A stretch of 64,000 nucleotides of DNA. It comes from Puccinellia tenuiflora. Taxonomy: Eukaryota; Streptophyta; Magnoliopsida; Poales; Poaceae. The notes below the pieces were generated by a model, which worked only from the letters and a program-made list of their open reading frames with translations, was not told the origin of the DNA and made no database searches. A program made the position numbers and the translations under genes. The first letter of the stretch is position 1. The number at the start of each line of letters is the position of its first letter. Where the stretch lies: positions 170,308 to 234,307 of the forward strand of contig QRDG01000396.1 of the NCBI GenBank assembly GCA_012064385.1, in the 5' to 3' direction. Below, one piece after another: positions 46,587-57,540 of this stretch.

Positions 46587-47604
46587 CGGCAGAACATGAC
46601 GTTCGTTCAATATATCTCCCACGTTTATTCCCTCAATTTTGCTTTCATCCAATAGAATATTTATATAGTTCACTATTGTACAATGGAGGGATGCTCAAAC
46701 AGTTTTGTCGTTACTGACACTTTCCATTGAATTGGAGGGAGAAGAGTGGGTTGATGAAATTGGGGACAGTTCCTCACCCTCAATGGAGATTTGCCACAAA
46801 TGGGAAGAAGAACCATGAGCATCAGACGATTGATAACTAGAATCACTAATAGTCGTCGTGGATTGACTCGGACTTATAGAAGATGCCTCACTCGAAGTAG
46901 AATTTGCATAGAATAAAAAGAAGCGGGGACGCACGGGCCGAATCGTCCCCGGGATGTGGGGCCGAGCCAATTAGGACGTAAATGAGAAAATGTTCCCTAA
47001 AAAACTACGGACTTGAAAGTTTATCGAACCAGAGCAGGAGCTCTCATGAAAAGAAACTGACTGGCAGCTGCTAGGGTACCCTAGCCGCCGCCGTCTGCCG
47101 CCTTCGCATCCTTCTAGGACTTCGACGGGTCCCCGCGCTCTAGCGGTGGGAGGGGGTAGGGACCTTGGACCTGCGCTTGGCGCTGTTACAAGGTCTCTAA
47201 TGTTAGGTTTTGGTTTTTGTCTCCATATCGGTATTGGCATGGTGGCGACGATGGCGTCTTGCAATAAGGTCTCTCCGACCTCTCTCTATCCGTTGCGTCG
47301 GCGAAGGAGCAGTGAGAGTAAGTGTTGTCAGATCTGTTGGTTTCCTATGGATCTTGAAAGTTGTTGTGTCGTTCAAGAGAAGTTGTTCGCTGGTCTATAG
47401 TGGGACTTCTTCGATCTCTTCGTTCATTTGGATCTATGATAAGGTTCGGTTTCTCCAACCCTCTGGATTGGTGGTGGAGGATTACAAGTCTGTGCTGCTG
47501 CTTAGGGTGTCCCCAGCCAATGTTCCATTTGCGTTTATTCGATCTCGTCGTACGCGGCGGGTGACTATTGCGGTCTTCAAAGCCTTGTTTGGCGAGGCCG
47601 TATG
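46587..47604. other. Intergenic stretch with a GC-rich segment
   Basis: The 46690-46980 interval has a Ser-rich minus frame. The 47060-47330 interval is GC-rich with a CCTAGCCGCCGCC start reminiscent of a LINE 5' leader. Neither shows a recognisable domain and no gene is called. Confidence 0.35.
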
Positions 47605-48622
47605 TGTTAGAGATATGCCCTAGAGGCAAATAAATAAAGGAATTTATTGTAATATCTTATTAAAGTTTATAATTAGTTTTATACCATGCTACAACTGTAT
47701 TAAGAGGAAACATTAATATAAGTGTGGTATGTAAACAATCAAGTCCCTAGCCGGTATAAAGATACGCTAGTCTGTTAGTCAAACGATGGTTGAGGTTTCC
47801 CAATCATGGGCATTTTATGTCAATTGACAATGGAGTCGTTTCATTGAGTGAATGAAAGTGATGGACGTTACCCAAGTAGTGATTATTACAACACGATCAA
47901 GTCACGAAGTTCATTGTTGTGATAATTAGGAAACGTGATAACTTATTCCTTATACCGTGAGATAATAATCTAATCACTATCATCAGAAGATGCCTTGACT
48001 GTATCAACCGGCACACCGTAACAGGGTGATCATAAAGGTGCAGCTCAGGTATACGAAGGTGATATGTTGAGAAGTATGTATCAAGAGCGGGATTTGCACC
48101 TCCGCGTGACGGAGAGATACTCTGGGCCCGCTAGGTGAGATTTCATCTAAATAAGCTGCACAGCGTATGACATTGGCCATGGGGATGAAATTCATGGGAA
48201 CGAGTTGAATAGAACTTGACCGGTGACGAGATAGAACTAAGCATGCAGATGCTGGATGATCATATCTCGGGCAAGTCAGTATCGCGATAGCAATGGGAAT
48301 GAGACTATAGGTTTATGGTTCAACAACAAGTTATTCGTGGAATGCACAGGGATCATTATGGGCATCCAGGTCCCGCTGATGATCATTGATCGGAGAGGAG
48401 TCTCGATCATGTCTGGAGTGTTCTCGAACCATAGGTTAACACACTTAAGGGTTTGACAACACTAGGAGATCATTCTGATAGTATCGAAATTATCAAAGAT
48501 AGGAAGAGAGAGAACCGAAAGGGTTCCGGAGAAATCCGAAGGAGTATCGGAGTGATCCGGAAGGAGTTTCGGAGTCATGAGAATTTATATATAATGTGAA
48601 TATATTAATTGGAGAATTATAT

Positions 48623-49693
48623 TGATGAGGACATCCCTAGTCCTTTACCATTTTCTTCTATCGATGAGGTTGCTACTCAAGACAAGCCCAATGAAGTCAG
48701 GATTGGACCAATGACAAGGGCTCGTGCCAAGCTACTTGGAAAACAGGTGAACTCACTCTTAATTGAATATGATGTTTGTAATAATGAGAACTTTATACTG
48801 CCTAAGTCTATGCATTTGTGTATGATCAAGGTTGTTGATAGCACAAATGTTGGAGGAGGACCAGAGGAGCAACAAGAATCGAAGCACGACGTCACCTATG
48901 GCGCGAGGGAGGAGCGGGAGGAATGCGCAAAGAAGGAAGACGAAGAAACCCAGGCAGACCGGCCTGAGGCCGGCCAGGTACCCGAAGCCCCCAGCCTCCA
49001 ACCAGCAGGAAGGCCGAACTCAACCCGGCCTAGGCCGGGCAGGCACCCAAAGCTCCCGGCCTCTCATCCGCAGGAAGGCCGGCCTCAGCCCGGCCTAGGC
49101 CGGGCAGGCATCCGAGGTGCCCGGCCTTCCGCCCGGCCAGGCCGGATTGCGTGCCATGCAAATCCCGCACCGGCCTTGGCCCGGCCTGGACCCGGCCTGC
49201 GCGCCAGTTTTGGACCGAACCAGTTTTGGTCGGTTTGTATCCGTTTTAAGTCGAACCAAACCCTGTTTGAGTCGGTTTGAGTCTCACCCCAGCCCTAGGA
49301 CTCCTATATAAGGCTAGGGCCGACGGCTAGATTAAGGTTAGACCATGTTTTGATTAAACTCTAGATTGGATTGCTAAGCATTCATCTATACTAGAATTCA
49401 TCTTTGCTTCGATCGGGAATTCGCCCCTCCACTTTGTTTCGATCTGGAGGTTATTGCTACCAAAGTTTGAGTGTGATCTGTTGTTCCACTGGGAATTGGT
49501 AGATTGCAGAAAACCGCTTCGTGGCCGGCGGCTACGTTGCATCGGTGTGAGGCGTCGCGAATATCCATTGGGTTGAAGAGCTGTTGCATTGGCAACAGGG
49601 GAGCAGCCGGAGAGTTCGTAAGAATCTCGCAAGTTACCTACAACATCATCCATCTACCACCGCTCATTGAGAAGATCGGGCCACCCCTTATCA
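48623..49693 (+). repeat. 5' LTR of the gypsy element
   Basis: A 1071-bp LTR. Its first part can be read as the C-terminal extension of the element's own polyprotein (as in the 3' LTR). A GC-rich block of GGCCGG repeats at about 48955-49200 includes CCGGCCTAGGCCGG at 49025-49038 and 49090-49103. The TATA box TATATAAG is at 49305-49312. Confidence 0.9.
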
Positions 49694-49696
49694 TCT

Positions 49697-49706
49697 TGGT
49701 ATCAGA
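49697..49706 (+). other. Primer binding site of the gypsy element
   Basis: TGGTATCAGA, three bases after the 5' LTR, matches the first ten bases complementary to initiator Met-tRNA. The following bases (TTTCC) diverge from the usual GC, so the site is short. Confidence 0.8.
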
Positions 49707-50677
49707 TTTCCAGCGTTTACTCGGTGAGCATCCACAAATCCATTCCCGTAGATTTACTGTTTTTCGTCCTATACAGAAAAAGCCAAAAAAAATATTAGGG
49801 TTAGTTTTCGCCATAGCCTTAGATTACATCTTTAGTCAAGTTCTAGTTGTTGGTCGTTTTTCCTTTCGCGTATCTTTAATTTTCCCTTTCCGAGACAGTT
49901 TTGGTAAAACGCCCATAACTTTTGCATACGAACTCCGTTTTGGACGATCGACCTCTCAAATCAAAGAGGGGAAAAAGTTCTATCCAACCAAACTCACTTT
50001 GTATGTTTACGCCCTCTCGGCGGTCTCTGAATCCCCAAATTCGTCCGGAAACTTTGAGTTTTAGCCTTTCAAAGTTTTAGTTTCGGCAAAAACCGAACTT
50101 TTTGTGAAAAACATAGACAAAACCTTTCTACAGCCCGTGTTAGGAGCTTACCCATATAAGACTAGCTACGTTTTGTGCTCACAGGCTGCTCTTGGATGTG
50201 TGTCTTGTTGCTTTTCAAGTTGTTGGTCATAAATAGTTAAAAAAAAGGAGATAGTATTTAAAAAAAAGAGATATAAAAGTGCAAGTTTTCTGTATATTTT
50301 GGTGACACTGCTAGTCCTTGAGTAATCGTGTGCCTGTTAATCTGAGCTACTTGCTAGTGTCTTTCTAATGCTTTGTGACATCCTTGTTCATAGTTGCATT
50401 GCCCAGTTTATCCCCATCGTGTGCGTTTCGTTGTGTCATATGATCAGCACTAGGGTTTGCTTTTTGGTGTAGTTAGGTATCCCTACCAAGCTCCACAAAA
50501 ATACCCTGGTTTTGTTGTGTAACACTTTGAGACCCATAATATTCGCTTCACCCCATCCGTGCACGTTCTGTCCATACAAGTAGTAAGCTATACTATTCAC
50601 TTTGGAACGGTAAGATACACAATTTCTTTTGGTTTGAGTGAGTTGAGAGTTTTCCACATACATATTTCTATATACCC

Positions 50678-53218
50678 TTGTGTGCACTAATCATGTCTTC
50701 AGGAGATGAGAATGATGGTGTTGTGAGGCAAAAGAAGGACGGCAACGCTCCTGTTTGTTGGGCCGAATATGAAGCTCTTCGAGATCACCTGACACGTCAG
50801 TTCAACGCTCAATGTGACAAGTTACAAGTAGATTTGACTGCTACGGATCTTAAGGTTGACAATGTGCTAGAAACGGCCACTGAGTCTGCAGCTAGTTTGG
50901 TAGCGATTCAGAATTCTATTGGTACATTGAACCGTGCCGTGCGAGTGTTGACGCAACGAAATGAACAACCTGTTGATGACGCAAGTGTTCATGGTGATCA
51001 CGATGTTGATTTTGATGCTGAGGAGGATGAGGAGCAAGCTGTTGCTCGTCGTGAGAGGTTGCAACGGCACCAACAACAACAACCACAACCACATGCTAAT
51101 GGTGGACGTGGAGGTGGCCGAGGTGGTGCTGTACCTCCTGGTCGTGGATTTGCGCCTCTTGGTGCGCGCCGTATGATTGGCGACAATTTTGTTCATGCAG
51201 CCAACCGTGAGGATGATAGCGTTGGTAAGACCAGATTCAGTATTCCCAAGTTTGAAGGTTCTGTGGATGTGGAAGAATATATTAACTGGGAGTTGAAGAT
51301 GGAGCAACTTTGACGTTTGCATGATTACACTGAAGACAGAAAGATCAAGCTTGCATCTTCTGAGTTCGATGGCTATGCTTTGCTATGGTGGGACGGTCTT
51401 GTGAGTGCTAGGCGTGAAGAAAATGATGTACCAATTTTATCTTGGCGAGAGATGAAGGCGGAGATGCGTCATCGTTTTGTTCCTCGCAATTAACTCCGTT
51501 CTTTATATGATAAGTTGCAGAATTTGAAGCAAGGCGCCAAGTCCGTTGATGAGTACTACAAGGAGATGGAGATGATCATGCAGCGTGCTAAGGTGCGAGA
51601 AGAACCTGAACAAACTATGCAGCGTTTCCTTTCAGGTTTGAGCTTTAGCATCAAGAGAATTGTGCGCCATCATCAATATGGCGATGTACAAGATTTGTTG
51701 CATCAAGCACGTGAAGCTGAGTTACAGTTGGCCGAAGATGCCAAATATGCGCCTCGTTCGTCCTATGGGCGAGGTAGTGTTTCATCATGAGCGATGCCTA
51801 GTGTGGTGCCGTATAGTCCTGTTCCTAGTTTCCGTGGTGCTGCTTCTTCCAAGTCAGCTTCGGTTGCTCCTAATGCCAAGCCATCACCACAACCTGCTGC
51901 AAGTGCTGCGAGCTCTTCCAATTCGACAGCTCGTACACGTGATATAAACTGTCATACGTGTGGAGGCAAGGGTCACTTCAAGCGTGAGTGTCCAAACAAG
52001 AAGGTCATATTGATTAATGAGGAGACCGGTGAGTATGAGAGTGGTGATGAGATTGATCCTAATGCTGAGTTTGAGGAGGACAGTGCAGATGAGTTGTATT
52101 ATGCGGATGCCGAGCGTTTACCATCTATTGTGTGCACGCCCAAGGTGCTGAGTGTGGTCGCTAGTTCTTCAGAGCAGCGATGCAATTTGTTTCAAACAAG
52201 AGCTGCAATTGGCAATGGATGTTCTTGCAAGGTAATCATTGATGGTGGCAGCTGCCGCAATTTAGCTAGCAAAGAGCTCTGTCAAAAACTGAATCTGAAA
52301 TACTTGCCACATCCCCATCCTTATTTTATTCAGTGGCTAAGTGAAAGTGGGGAGATGAAGGTTAATCACATGGTACAAGTTGAGTTTCAGATTGGGCCTT
52401 ACAAGGATATCGTGGAGTTTGACGTGGTTCCAATGACCGTTTGTCACTTGTTGTTGGGACGTCCTTGGCAGTTTGATAGAGATGTGCGCCACAATGGGAG
52501 AGCAAATACCTATCAGCTCAATTGGCATGGCAAGGAGGTGATCTTTCAGCCCGGCGACATGGTTTGGGTGCACTTTCGTAAAGACAAATTTCCTGTTCTG
52601 CGCAAGTCCAAGTTGATGCCGCGGGGTGATGGTCCATTCAAGGTTCTTGCCAAGATAAATGATAATGCATACAAGATAGATCTTCCTACAACTGAGTTTG
52701 GTGTCAGTAATACTTTCAATGTTGCTGATTTGACGCCATATGTTGGAGAAGACCTTGACGCGTCGAGGTCGACGCCTTTTCAAGGGGGGGAGGATGATGA
52801 GGACATCCCTAGTCCTTTACCATTTTCTTCTATCGATGAGGTTGCTACTCAAGACAAGCCCAATGAAGTGAGGATTGGACCAATGACAAGGGCTCGTGCC
52901 AAGCTACTTGGACAACAGGTGAACTCACTCTTAATTGAATATGATGTTTGTAATAATGAGAACTTTATACTGCCTAAGTATATGCATTTGTGTATGATCA
53001 AGGTTGTTGATAGCACAAACGTTGGAGGAGGACCAGAGGAGCAACAAGAATCGGAGCACGACGTCACCCATGGCGCGAGGGAGGAGCGGGAGGAATGCGC
53101 AAAGAAGGAAGACGAAGAAACCCAGGCAGCGCGGCCTGAGGCCGGCATCAGCCCGGCCAGGCCGGCCAGGTATCTGAAGCCCCCGGCCTCCAGGAAGGCC
53201 GGCCTCAACCTAGCCTAG
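50678..53218 (+). pseudogene. gag-pol: Gypsy gag-protease-integrase-tail polyprotein with three nonsense codons
   Basis: One frame runs 847 codons and is broken only by TGA 51311-51313, TAA 51491-51493 and TGA 51788-51790. The methionine at 50693-50695 (MSSGDENDGVV) is the likely start. Gag has an N-terminal coiled segment, an Asn/Gly/Arg-rich linker and the RETROTRANS_GAG-like block ending with QEAELQLAEDAK-type sequence. The zinc knuckle is CHTCGGKGHFKREC (about 51952). The retropepsin-like domain has IIDGGSCRNLASKELC (about 52239) and LLLGRPWQFDRDV. Immediately after NWHGKEVIFQ the frame passes into PGDMVWVHFRKDKFPVLRKS, the integrase C-terminal tail, so reverse transcriptase, RNase H and the integrase core were removed without breaking the frame. 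The frame then crosses the purine tract into the 3' LTR. Confidence 0.88.
52782..52794 (+). other. Polypurine tract of the gypsy element
   Basis: AAGGGGGGGAGGA lies immediately before the 3' LTR start. It is a canonical plus-strand primer and at the same time codes within the polyprotein frame (QGGED). Confidence 0.85.
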
Positions 53219-53901
53219 GCCGGGCAGGCACCCGAAGCTCCCGGCCTCTCACCTGCAGGAAGGCCGGCCTCAGCCCGACCTAGGCCGGGCAGGCACCCGA
53301 GGCGCCCGGCCTCAGCCCGGCCTTCCGCCTGGCCAGGCCGGATTGCGTGCCATGCAAATCTCGCGCCGGCCTTGGCCCGGCCTCAGCCCGGCCTGGACCC
53401 GGCCTGCGCACCAGTTTTGGACCGAACCAGTTTTGGTCGGTTTGTATCCGTTTTTAAGTCGAACCAACCCCTGTTTGAGTCAGTTTGAGTCTCACCCCAG
53501 CCATAGGACTCCTATGTAAGGCTAGGGCCGACGGCTAGATTAAGGTTAGACCACGTTTTGATTAAACCCTAGATTGGATTGCTAAGCATTCATCTATACT
53601 AGAATTCCTCTTTGCTTCGATCTGGAATTCGCCCCTCCACTTTGTTTCGATCTGGAGGTTATTGCTACCAAAGTTTGAGTGTGATCTGTTGTTCCACTGG
53701 GAATTAGTAGATTGCAGAAAACCGCTTCATGGCCGGCGGCTACGTTGCATCGGTGTGAGGCGTCGCGAATATCCATTGGGTTGAAGAGTTGTTGCATTGG
53801 CAACAGGGGAGCAGCCGGAGAGTTCGTCGGAATCTCGCAAGTTACCTACAACATCATCCATCTACCACCGCTCATTGAGAAGATCGGGCCACCCCTTATC
53901 A
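52795..53901 (+). repeat. 3' LTR of the gypsy element
   Basis: A 1107-bp LTR aligned with 48623-49693. The GC-rich GGCCGG block is longer and slightly rearranged. The TATA box is mutated to TATGTAAG (53513-53520), where the 5' LTR keeps TATATAAG. Confidence 0.9.
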
Positions 53902-54278
53902 TATATATATTCATATATTGGTGGAAATAAATTCGATAATGTATAAATAATTAATTGGAGAATTAAATATTTATATATTATAATAAATAAATTAAATAAT
54001 AGATAAATATATTAATGAATTATATATTTGTTTATTGATTTAATAAAGTATTTATTAAATTAAAAATGTTTAATTTCGAATTTTGGGGCAGCCCACCTAA
54101 ATGGGCCACCTTAGGGGGGGGGGGGCGCCCCAAGGAAAGCAAGGAGGGGCGGGTGGGCCTCATGGCCCAGGGCAAATTCGGCCATATGGTGGCCGGCCAA
54201 GGGCTGGCCGTACCACCCCCTCTCCCTCTCCTTTAGTCCCACATGGTGGAGCTAAGGAGGAGGGGTGTGAAGGGGTTC

Positions 54279-55888
54279 CGTAGGAGAAAACAATTTTTTT
54301 TCCTAACAACGCGAACCACAAACTAGACAAGATCTATTACTATGCAGATATTAAGTAACAGCGGGAGTCGGTATTCATACCCTTGAAGACTAAAAGCGTT
54401 ACGTTCCAATGAACATTGGCGATGAAGTCGTACGACGCCGACCTCAAGGTCGTGGAGTCGTATCGGCGACGAGTGCTGCAGTGGGCAGCACCTCCGTAGT
54501 TCTACACACATACGGTGTAGCGACGATCCCCCGGCTCCGATCCAGTGGCAGCAGCGGAAGATGAACAAATCAAACCGAAGCTCCAACAGCACGGCGGTGT
54601 GCGTATGGTGGAGAAACCCCTAACCCCATATGCAGCTCCAATATTCCGGAACCACACGTGAGGGAGAGAGAGAAAGAGAGACAATGGGATGCCTTCAAAG
54701 GGATAGGGGGCACCTATATTTATAGATGGAGGAGGGCTGTCACATTTGGTGGCTAGGTGGTATGGGACTAATCCCATACCAGCCCGCCCCTTCCTTGGTG
54801 CGCCGGACACCCTGGTGGGCCCAAAGTGGGCTGCCCCTATAAATTAAATTAAAATATTTATTTATTATTAATTACACTAATTAATATTAAACACATATTA
54901 CTTAATTTATGTTGCTCCGAAACACCTTTCGTTGCCTTCCGATCTCCATCAGATATTTCTCCCTTATTTCGAAACACTTCGGAACTCCTCCGATCATCAT
55001 CGGATAACTCCCGGAATAATTCCGGAGTTCATTTCTCATTTCTCTTCGGTACCGAAACTATTTCTAAGCGTCGTCTACCCTTAAGCGTGCCACCCTATGG
55101 TTCGGGATCACTCCAGACATGATCGAGACTCCTCTCCGATCAATGACCAACAACGGGATCTGGAAACCCATGATGACCCCTGTGTGTTCCACGAAGTTCT
55201 TTGTTGCTTGAACCTTATCTTTGTTCACCATTCCTTTTGTCACACGATATCAAATTTGTCTGAGATCCCCATCTCGTTTCCCGACAAACTTATTTACTCG
55301 TCTCCATGATATTACATCTACGTGATCTAGTCACATGCTTGCAAGACTTGATGTAATATCACCGAGTGGTCCCAGTGATATCTTTCCGTCACATGAATGG
55401 ACAAATCCTGCTCTTGATACATATGCCTCAACTTACTCCTTCAGTAAACCTGATAGACACCTTTATGATCACCCTGTTACGATGTGACAGTTGATGCAGT
55501 CAAAGCCTCCCTTCGGACTAGTGATTAAATATGACCTCATGGTCTAAGGATTTGGTTACTACTATGTATCTTTTAAGTTATCGCAATGCCGATATTCGTG
55601 ACAGATCTTATTGCGTTTAACTTACATTGGGTGGTGTCCATCATGTCATTCTCCAATGACACGACTCCATTCAATTGACATAAATGTACATGATCAGGAA
55701 ACCTTGATTATCGGTTGACCAATGGACTAGTCAAGTAGAGTCTACTAGGGACTTGGTTGTTTATATACCACACATGTATTAATGTTTCCGCTTAATACAA
55801 TTATAGCATGATATAAAACTTATTATGAACATATGAGTTATGCTAATAAAACTCCTTTATTATTTACCTCTAGGGCATAACTCCTACA
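54279..55888 (-). mobile_element. Antisense LTR of the BARE/Angela-like family (probable solo LTR)
   Basis: On the minus strand it starts TGTAGGAGTTATGCCCTAGA at 55888 and ends near CTCCTACG at 54279, about 1.6 kb. Its 55080-55200 interval is the complement of 48360-48450 (shared GATCGGAGAGGAGTCTCGAT and CATGTCTGGAGTG), so it belongs to the same family as the host LTR. No internal region or partner LTR is present. The terminal TG is changed to CG at the 54279 end. The flanks GGTTC/GGGTT and GGGTG are only an approximate 5-bp duplication, so the right and left limits are good to a few bases. Confidence 0.65.
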
Positions 55889-55897
55889 GGGTGCACC

Positions 55898-56151
55898 TAG
55901 ACCTAGCCATTTCTGGGGCCGGGCCGGGCTCGGGCCAGGCCTAGAAAAAGCCCGGTGCAGAAAACCTAGGCCCGAGTCCAGCCCGGCCCGACTATCGGGC
56001 CGCAGAAATTGGGCCCAAGCCCCGCCCGAGCCCTGACAAAGCCCGCAAAAGCCCGACTGGCCCGACCCGACAAAAGGTAAAATTTTGTTTTTCTTAAGCC
56101 CGAGCCCGGCCCAATGGCACAGCCGGGCCGGGCTACCCATGGCCAGCACTA
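55898..56151. mobile_element. Non-autonomous hAT element, GGGCC-rich
   Basis: A 254-bp element with termini TAGACCTAGCCATTTCTGGG and CCCATGGCCAGCACTA, flanked by a perfect 8-bp duplication GGTGCACC (55890-55897, 56152-56159). The interior repeats GGGCCGGG, GCCCGA and CCCGGCCC words in both orientations. It resembles the 46200-46578 element in style but not in sequence detail. It is inserted in the BARE/Angela-like LTR. Confidence 0.9.
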
Positions 56152-56654
56152 GGTGCACCCTTCCACCAATATATATGGGTGCCACGTGGAGGATTTAATT
56201 AAGCCAAAAATTGGAGAAAATCCAATTAAATCCCACGACCCTTCCCGACACCTCTCCACCTCTCTCGTACCCCGTGGCCCCAAGAAGGGCCGCGCATGAG
56301 AGTGATATCTTCCCCGTAGCACGCCGTTGTGTTGCCGGAATTCCGCCAGAATATCTACTTCCGCAACCTTGGCTGGATCAGAGGGACCAGGAGTCGTCAT
56401 CATACATCGTACGTGTGTGAATACTCAGGGGTGCCACTGCGGCACCGGTCGTCGCGCCGAGATCTTCGCGACCTTGAGGTTGGCTTCGAGTTCGACTACA
56501 TCGTACATGTTCCTTTTGGACGTTATACACTTTCGGTCTATAAGAGGTATGTCGCCGAAACCGTCACGTTACCGTATTACTAATAGATAGATCCTGACAA
56601 GTTTGGTGTTGCGTTAGATAGAATTTTTTATTTTCTGTTACTGAACCCCTTAAG

Positions 56655-56667
56655 TGGTATCAGAGCC
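56655..56667 (+). other. Primer binding site of the BARE/Angela-like element
   Basis: TGGTATCAGAGCC is a full match to the initiator Met-tRNA complement. It lies shortly after the LTR end near 56642. Confidence 0.85.
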
Positions 56668-56793
56668 GATCTATGCGTAATTTTGCTGGTATGGTTAGAA
56701 CACATGGTGAATGTGGGCGTTAGAACACAGTTTTTGTGCGAACATAGAATATTCATGTAGATTCGAAATTTTTAATTGTAGTGTTTTAACATA

Positions 56794-56887
56794 CTCCATC
56801 CGATGCATAAAAAATGACGCTCATTTTGTACTAAGTTAGTATAAACTTGGTGCTAAGTGGGCGACACTTTTTATGGATCGGAGAGAG
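56794..56887. mobile_element. Short Stowaway MITE
   Basis: A 94-bp element, CTCCATCCGATGCATAAAAA to TTTTTATGGATCGGAGAGAG, flanked by TA (56792-56793, 56888-56889). The arms pair imperfectly. Its right end abuts the Pack-MULE, whose target duplication AGAGAGTAT is taken from it. Confidence 0.8.
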
Positions 56888-57540
56888 TATGAGGTATATA
56901 CACTTTTCATCCCACAACTTGCACGGTGGGAGCAATTTAGTCCCACTTCTTGCAAGCTGTGCACCTGTAGTCCCACAACTTGCATACCCGGGACATTTTA
57001 GTCCAAATTCACCAAATTCGATGTTTTTTTGCTAATTAGCGGGGTATTAATTACAGCAATTAGTTGGGACATTTTCTCTAATTACTGGGGTATTAATTAC
57101 ATCAATTAGCGGAATAGATCAATCTGTATTAATTTTGAGCACATACATGGCAACATATCATTCGCTGATGTCCCCTGGTTTTATGTTGTATATTTATATA
57201 TGCATCGATCTGTGCGTGCATCATCCAACGAATTCGTCCGGCGAGGTTGCGCTTGGGGGCGTTTCTGCCTTGATCTCTCCGGCGATGCGCTACCGGGAGT
57301 ATGGAGAGGACCCGCCGAACTATGGTACCTGATTTTGTTCACTGTCCTCTTTCTTCCTTTCTCAATCGGCTGGAATTTAGGGACTATGGCGCATGATATG
57401 ATCGGCTCGATTTTACAGAGTTTTAGCACGCGATTAATCTCGATGAGAGTAATCGATAGAATAGACTAAGTTGAACAATTAATCGCAGTACAAGGTCGAC
57501 TGAAGCTGTTAAGAATTCTGAGTTTCAGATAGTGAACACG

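Larger units (their letters stand above)
48623..53901 (+). mobile_element. Non-autonomous gypsy LTR retrotransposon with internal pol deletion
   Basis: The 5' LTR is 48623-49693 and the 3' LTR 52795-53901. Both run TGATGAGGACATCC to CCACCCCTTATCA. A perfect TSD TATAT flanks them (48618-48622, 53902-53906). The primer site TGGTATCAGA is at 49697-49706 and the purine tract at 52782-52794. The internal frame encodes gag, zinc knuckle and protease, then jumps to the integrase C-terminal tail. Reverse transcriptase, RNase H and the integrase core are missing. It is inserted in the AT-rich part of the BARE/Angela-like LTR. Confidence 0.93.
47605..56642 (+). mobile_element. BARE/Angela-like copia LTR with three nested insertions
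   Basis: TGTTAGAGATATGCCCTAGA at 47605 resembles the start of BARE/Angela-type LTRs. LTR sequence is found in 47605-48622, 53902-54278, about 55889-55897 and 56152-56642, with a gypsy element, an antisense LTR and a hAT element between. A tRNA primer site (TGGTATCAGAGCC, 56655-56667) follows at the expected place, which fixes this as a 5' LTR. Only about 125 bp of internal sequence follow before a Stowaway and a MULE, and no copia coding is seen, so the element is truncated. Superfamily assignment rests on the LTR start and is an inference. Confidence 0.72.

Noticed and set aside
47060..47600. Possible LINE 5' leader or unknown gene
   Set aside because: Only composition supports it. No reverse transcriptase, poly-A tail or target duplication was found.
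53120..53410. GGCCGG-rich tract as a CpG-island promoter of a host gene
   Set aside because: It is part of the gypsy LTR and is repeated in the other LTR at the same relative place.
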